The notes beneath the pieces were generated by a model. That model did not search any database. It saw only the letters and a list, made by a program, of their open reading frames with translations, and was not told where the DNA came from. Shown piece by piece: positions 5,515 to 9,070 of a stretch of DNA of 9,070 bases (within the stretch, counting starts at the first letter, position 1; each line of letters begins with the position of its first letter). A program made the position numbers and the translations under genes. Where the stretch lies: positions 1-9,070 of the forward strand of contig JALHUG010000303.1 of assembly GCA_022866185.1 (NCBI GenBank), in the 5' to 3' direction. This DNA is from Dehalococcoidia bacterium. GTDB lineage: Bacteria; Chloroflexota; Dehalococcoidia; SM23-28-2.

Positions 5515-6860
5515 TACCCCCTCACAACCCCCGGCACCACCGTCTGGTAGACCTGGGTCTGTAGCGCCTTGCCCATGTTCAGGCGGCCCCAGCCGTCCCA
5601 GTTGGGCGTCGAACCGTTGGGCAGGTCATCGCTGGCGATGCGCAGGATCGCGCGGATGTCATCGTCGCTGCGGGACGAATCCTGCGACAGAAGCAGCGCC
5701 ACCAGCCCCGATACGAAGGCGGTAGCAAACGACGTGCCCTCGCCCATAGCGTAGCCGCCGCCGAGGTGAGTGCTGTACACGTCCACACCTGGCGCCGTCA
5801 CATCCACCTCGGGGCCCCAGTTGCTGAAGGGGGCGCGGCTGTTGGGGTCGGAGTGGCCGAAGGCAGACACGGCGATGACCGCCGGATAGGCCGCGGGGTA
5901 GCCCACTCCCTCCTGGCCCTCGTTCCCCGAAGCCGCGACCAGGACGACCCCGAAGGCGTCGTGGGCCTCGTTCACCGCCTGCTCCAGAGCGTGGCTGGGC
6001 GACGGCCGAGCCATACTCATGTTGATTACCTGGGCGCCGCTCTTGGCGGCATAGATGATGCCCTGGGCCACGTCGGAGGCTGTGCCCGCACCCGTCGAAT
6101 CGAGCACCTTCACCGGCAGCACGGTCACCCCCCAGGCCGTTCCCGCCACTCCCAGGCCGTTGTTGCTGCTGGCCCCTACAATGCCGGCCACCATCGTGCC
6201 GTGGCCGTGGTCATCGCTGGGGTCGCTGGAGGGCGGTAGAGGCACAAAGTCGCAGCCGTGGACATCATCTATGCAGCCGTTCCCGTCGTCGTCGATGCCG
6301 TTGCCCACCACCTCGCGGGCGTTGGTCCAGATCTTGAACTGCAGATCGGGATGACTCAGGTCCACCCCCGTATCCAGCACTGCCACGATGATCGCTGGTC
6401 TCCCCCTCTCGATATCCCAACCAGCGGGGGCATTGATGAGGTCGTAGTACCAAGCCTGGTGTGCCGGGTACAAGGGGTCGTCGGGCACTGTCGCTGCCCG
6501 AACAATGTAGTTGGGCTCCGCATACTCAACCCAGGGCAACTCGCTGTACAGAGCGGCTGCCTGTTGCACATCGACCCCCTCGGGCAAGCGAAGGCGATAC
6601 AGCCCAAGGGTGGGATTGCGCTCCACCATCGCCCCTCCTGCCAGCCTCAGGATAGTGGCCACAGCGGCCGGTGGTAGCGGCAGGCGACACTGTACCAGCA
6701 CCTCGCCGGGGACAAACTCCGCGGCAGCGGCTTGAGCCGACACAAGGCCAAGGTCGGGGGCCAGAACCTGCGAGGAGGCTGAGGGGTAGGGAATGTTGTT
6801 AGCCAACAGGAAGGCAGCCGCCAACAGAGACAGCGACCACAGCCAGCGGGAAACCCTCAT
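5514..6860 (-). CDS. Secreted subtilisin-family (S8) serine protease
   Basis: The 448-residue precursor is expected outside the membrane. A signal peptide covers about 1-30 (MRVSRWLW then a hydrophobic run). A propeptide-like region at about 48-120 starts FVPGEVLVQ and ends WVEYAEPNYIV, the usual inhibitor/chaperone prodomain pattern. The catalytic domain follows, preceded by DDPLYPAHQAWYYDLINAPAGWDI-type sequence. The triad is D163 (AVLDTGVDLSHPDL), H220 (DHGHGTMVAGI) and S377 (GEGTSFATA), with oxyanion N313 (AASGNEG). An Asp-rich insert, GNGIDDDGNGCIDD (186-199), looks like a calcium site. All catalytic residues are present, so it is predicted active. There is no extra C-terminal domain; it stops soon after the last helix. 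Its start is supported by an AGGAGA ribosome-binding site (6871-6876) 10 nt upstream and a good promoter. It converges on the metzincin gene and is divergent from mutL. Both neighbours being exported proteases suggests a shared extracellular role, but the two are separately transcribed. Confidence 0.93.
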   Translation of the reverse strand: MRVSRWLWSLSLLAAAFLLANNIPYPSASSQVLAPDLGLVSAQAAAAEFVPGEVLVQCRLPLPPAAVATILRLAGGAMVERNPTLGLYRLRLPEGVDVQQAAALYSELPWVEYAEPNYIVRAATVPDDPLYPAHQAWYYDLINAPAGWDIERGRPAIIVAVLDTGVDLSHPDLQFKIWTNAREVVGNGIDDDGNGCIDDVHGCDFVPLPPSSDPSDDHGHGTMVAGIVGASSNNGLGVAGTAWGVTVLPVKVLDSTGAGTASDVAQGIIYAAKSGAQVINMSMARPSPSHALEQAVNEAHDAFGVVLVAASGNEGQEGVGYPAAYPAVIAVSAFGHSDPNSRAPFSNWGPEVDVTAPGVDVYSTHLGGGYAMGEGTSFATAFVSGLVALLLSQDSSRSDDDIRAILRIASDDLPNGSTPNWDGWGRLNMGKALQTQVYQTVVPGVVRG

Positions 6861-6898
6861 GCCGATATTCTCTCCTCAGCTCCCTGTTCGATGGCGCT

Positions 6899-6927
6899 AG
6901 TATAGCAGTGGCCAACGAAGCGGGCAA
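6899..6927 (-). promoter_or_regulatory. Promoter of the subtilase gene
   Basis: On the minus strand TTGCCC (6922-6927) and TATACT (6899-6904) are separated by exactly 17 bp. The -10 hexamer lies about 38 bp before the ATG at 6860, leaving room for the GAGGAGA ribosome-binding site. The match is four of six at -35 and five of six at -10. Confidence 0.6.
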
Positions 6928-6981
6928 TCACATTTCGGCAAGGACAGGGGTGATCTCCTCCCCCCGAGATTCGTTCGATGC

Positions 6982-6987
6982 TAAGAT
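6982..6987 (+). promoter_or_regulatory. Possible -10 element for mutL
   Basis: TAAGAT lies 6 nt before the ATG at 6994, so transcription would start at or near the start codon and give a leaderless mRNA. No convincing -35 hexamer is visible about 17 bp upstream, and there is no clear ribosome-binding site before 6994. Transcription of mutL from elsewhere cannot be excluded. Confidence 0.25.
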
Positions 6988-6993
6988 ACGTGG

Positions 6994-8736
6994 ATGGGGA
7001 GTGAGCTTCAAGAGGTGACCATTCGCATTCTTCCGCCCGAAGTGTCCGCCCTTATCGCCGCCGGCGAGGTGGTAGAGCGCCCAGCCTCGGTGGTTAAGGA
7101 GCTGATAGAGAACAGCCTTGATGCCGGTGCCAGTCAGGTGTCCATCGAGGTGAGGCAGAGCGGGCTCGATCTCATTCGGGTGACCGACAACGGCAAGGGC
7201 ATCCCTTCCAGCGACCTGGCCCTGGCCTTTCATCGTTGCGCCACCAGCAAGGTAACCTCGGCGCAAGACCTGGCCCGCATCACCACCCTGGGCTTTAGGG
7301 GAGAGGCGTTGCCCAGCATCGCCGCTGCGGCCGACGTGGAGATGCTCTCCCGCACCGCCAATGCGGTTGCCGGGACTTACCTTCGCCTGGCAGACGGAAA
7401 ACCGGTAGGGCAAGGCACGTGGGGCGCGCCCGTGGGCACCACAGTCACCGTCCTCCAGCTCTTCGCTAAGCAACCCGCTCGGCGCAAGTTCATGCGTTCG
7501 CCCACCGCCGAGAATCAGCACATCGCCAGCCTGGTCAGTCAGTACGCCCTGGCCTATCCCGAGGTGCGCTTCTCCCTGCGTATGGAAGGTCGTCAAGCCC
7601 TCCTGACCAGCGGCAGCGGCCAGCTCACCGATGCGGTGGCCAGCGTCCACGGCGCCGAGGTGGCAGCCGCCATGCTGCCCGTGCTCTGGCCCGCAGATGG
7701 CGAACGTGCGCCTATCAGCGTGACCGGCCTGGCCGGCCCGCCCCACGTCTCGCGGGCCAGCCGAGGCTACGTTAGCCTGTTCGTCAACCGTCGCTGGGTG
7801 CAGAACCGACGGCTGACCTTCGCCGTGGAGGAAGCCTATTCTGGCCTGCTGCCAGCCGGCCGCCACCCCTTCGCCATAGTCGATCTCCGCCTCCCCTACG
7901 AGGAGGTAGACGTGAACGTGCACCCCACCAAGGCCGAGGTGCGCTTTCGCCAGGAGAACGAGGCGTTTGTCGCCGTGCAGCGAGCGGTGCGACAGGCCCT
8001 CCTGGAGCAAGCGCCCGTCCCTTCCGTCTCGTCCACCGCAGGCGTCGCCGTGGCCCAGACAGGCGTTCCTGGAGAGACGACCCCGCCACCTCTGTGGCAG
8101 CGGGCCCTGGAAAGGGAGGATGCGGCCACGACGGCGGCAGACACAGCGGCGCCGCCGCCCAAGGTTTCCCTGCCCATGCTGCGGGTAGTGGGACAGATTG
8201 GCAATACGTACATTGTGGCCGAGGGGCCCCAGGGAATATACCTCATCGACCAGCACGCGGCCCACGAGCGGGTTCTGTTCGAGGAGATCTGCGCCGCTCG
8301 CCAGAGACAAGCCCTGGACGCACAGGGGTTGCTGGAGGCGACCGTGGTGGAGGTATCGCCCCGCCAGAGGGAGGTCATCCTCGCGTACTACGAGGTGCTT
8401 TCGGAGCACGGCTTCCACCTGGAGCCCTTCGGCGAGCGGACCTACCTGATCAGAGCCGTCCCTGCCGTCCTGCCAGGGAAAGACCTATCGCAGGCCTTTG
8501 CCGAGTTCCTGGACACTCTGGGTGAAGAGACCGCACCCGACCGGCGCGACCGGGTGGCGATCACCCTCGCCTGCCACGCTGCGGTGACGGCGGGCCAACC
8601 CCTGGCCGTGGAGGAGATGCGCGAACTAGTGCGGCGGCTGGAGCAGGCCCAGGTGCCCCACACCTGTCCCCACGGCCGCCCCACCATGATCCACATGAGC
8701 ACGGCCCTGCTGGAGAAGGAGTTCCGCCGCCGCTAG
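6994..8736 (+). CDS. mutL: DNA mismatch repair protein MutL, endonuclease type
   Basis: MutL couples mismatch recognition by MutS to strand cleavage. At 580 residues it is a normal length for bacterial MutL. The N-terminal GHKL ATPase carries IAAGEVVERPASVVKELIEN (21-40) with E36 and N40, then DNGKGI (65-70), FHRCATSK (79-86) and GFRGEA (100-105). NVHPTKAEVRF (308-318) closes the ATPase half. A variable linker (about 338-392) leads to the C-terminal dimerisation and nuclease domain. There DQHAAHERVLFE (419-430) fits the DQHA(x)2E(x)4E metal-binding endonuclease motif, supported by ACHAA (526-530) and CPHGRP (558-563). It therefore probably nicks DNA itself and needs no MutH. Start: the ATG at 6994 has no clear ribosome-binding site; GTG at 7015 would give VTIRILP, closer to the usual N-terminus, so the start is uncertain by seven residues. 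mutS is on the same strand but separated by exported-protein genes. Confidence 0.97.
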   Translation: MGSELQEVTIRILPPEVSALIAAGEVVERPASVVKELIENSLDAGASQVSIEVRQSGLDLIRVTDNGKGIPSSDLALAFHRCATSKVTSAQDLARITTLGFRGEALPSIAAAADVEMLSRTANAVAGTYLRLADGKPVGQGTWGAPVGTTVTVLQLFAKQPARRKFMRSPTAENQHIASLVSQYALAYPEVRFSLRMEGRQALLTSGSGQLTDAVASVHGAEVAAAMLPVLWPADGERAPISVTGLAGPPHVSRASRGYVSLFVNRRWVQNRRLTFAVEEAYSGLLPAGRHPFAIVDLRLPYEEVDVNVHPTKAEVRFRQENEAFVAVQRAVRQALLEQAPVPSVSSTAGVAVAQTGVPGETTPPPLWQRALEREDAATTAADTAAPPPKVSLPMLRVVGQIGNTYIVAEGPQGIYLIDQHAAHERVLFEEICAARQRQALDAQGLLEATVVEVSPRQREVILAYYEVLSEHGFHLEPFGERTYLIRAVPAVLPGKDLSQAFAEFLDTLGEETAPDRRDRVAITLACHAAVTAGQPLAVEEMRELVRRLEQAQVPHTCPHGRPTMIHMSTALLEKEFRRR

Positions 8737-8766
8737 AACCCCTGCCGGACAGCGATCCGCGAGCGT

Positions 8767-9070
8767 CTAGCGCGACAGGTCATCCCGCATCTCCTGCCAG
8801 GCCACCATCTTGGCAATAGCGTTGGCCGCCCGCGGGATGCTGGGAAAGGCCGGAAAGCCTCGCTGCCAGCAGAGCGCCTGAAAACGTAGCGCGTGCTCCG
8901 TCGGCTCCAGTATCGGGGGCGTGGCCACCACCAGAGCCATGGGCTTCTTCATTGTTTCCCGCGCCCGCACCATGGCATCGACCACCGCCTCCATCAGCTT
9001 GGACAGATCGAAGCCCATGGCCGTGGCCACTCGCCCCGGGCCCCAACCGAAGCCGGTATGGCCCAGGATC
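8767..9070 (-). CDS. Acyl-CoA synthetase (NDP-forming)-like protein, C-terminal part (5' end outside window)
   Basis: The reading frame is open from the window edge to a TAG at 8767, so about 100 C-terminal residues are visible. The GTG at 9030 is in frame but unlikely to be the start, because coding sequence (ILGHTGFGWGPGRVATAMGF) continues upstream. The pattern of a beta-strand ending KKPMALVVATPP, a helix with EHALRFQALCWQRGFPAFP and then SIPRAANAIAKMVAWQEM resembles the CoA-ligase segment of ADP-forming acetate/acyl-CoA synthetases, where GIPVFPSPERAARAL-type sequence is typical. Those enzymes interconvert acyl-CoA plus ADP and acid plus CoA plus ATP. No catalytic His loop is in view, so substrate cannot be judged. 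It converges on mutL with a 30 bp gap that shows no clear terminator. Confidence 0.6.
   Translation of the reverse strand, partial: ILGHTGFGWGPGRVATAMGFDLSKLMEAVVDAMVRARETMKKPMALVVATPPILEPTEHALRFQALCWQRGFPAFPSIPRAANAIAKMVAWQEMRDDLSR

Noticed and set aside
6928..8418. 496-codon open frame on the minus strand opposite mutL
   Set aside because: It is the antisense shadow of a strongly supported mutL. Its translation is rich in Gly, His and Arg with no family motif, as expected in high-GC coding DNA.
8737..8766. Terminator between mutL and the acyl-CoA synthetase-like gene
   Set aside because: Only a 4 bp CGGA/TCCG pairing is visible in the 30 bp gap, which is too weak to call.

Overview
The window is a high-GC bacterial chromosomal segment. 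It holds the 3' end of mutS, a roughly 6.4 kb block of exported proteins, a complete mutL, and the 3' end of an acyl-CoA synthetase-like gene. The endonuclease-type MutL, the mosaic palindromic repeats of the TTCGACAAGCTCAGG class, and the C-terminal repeats reading ITVVGDI in the large secreted protein together suggest an uncultivated Chloroflexota, perhaps Dehalococcoidia. That placement is inferred from motif style, not demonstrated.

Layout. 1-495 (+) is mutS, cut at its 5' end, with a palindromic-repeat motif read in frame near its C-terminus. A composite palindromic repeat follows at 511-567. Then comes a tandem duplication: unit 1 (about 563-1398) and unit 2 (about 1470-2319). Each carries a matching promoter (TTGACA-N19-TAGAAT), a gene for a membrane-anchored extracytoplasmic protein (217 and 223 aa), and the start of a translationally coupled protease gene joined by an ATGA overlap. 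In unit 1 the protease gene is cut off after 44 bp where a palindromic repeat begins. In unit 2 it continues as a complete 1066-residue secreted protein.

The large protein (2276-5476, +) has a signal peptide, a metzincin-type zinc site resembling snapalysin, Ig/fibronectin-like and Cys-rich modules, a canonical dockerin-like pair of calcium loops, further calcium loops, and a second repeat pair of unusual spacing. It converges on a subtilisin-family (S8) secreted protease (5514-6860, -) across a GC-rich hairpin. That protease has its own recognisable promoter and is divergent from mutL (6994-8736, +). mutL converges on the partial acyl-CoA synthetase-like gene (8767-9070, -).

How it may work: the two repair genes form the conserved frame, and the block between them encodes two exported proteases plus two membrane-anchored partners. 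The strongest candidate for an undescribed system is the bitopic protein coupled to the dockerin-bearing metzincin. The anchored protein could act as partner, inhibitor, chaperone or tether of the protease. This rests on gene coupling and topology only.
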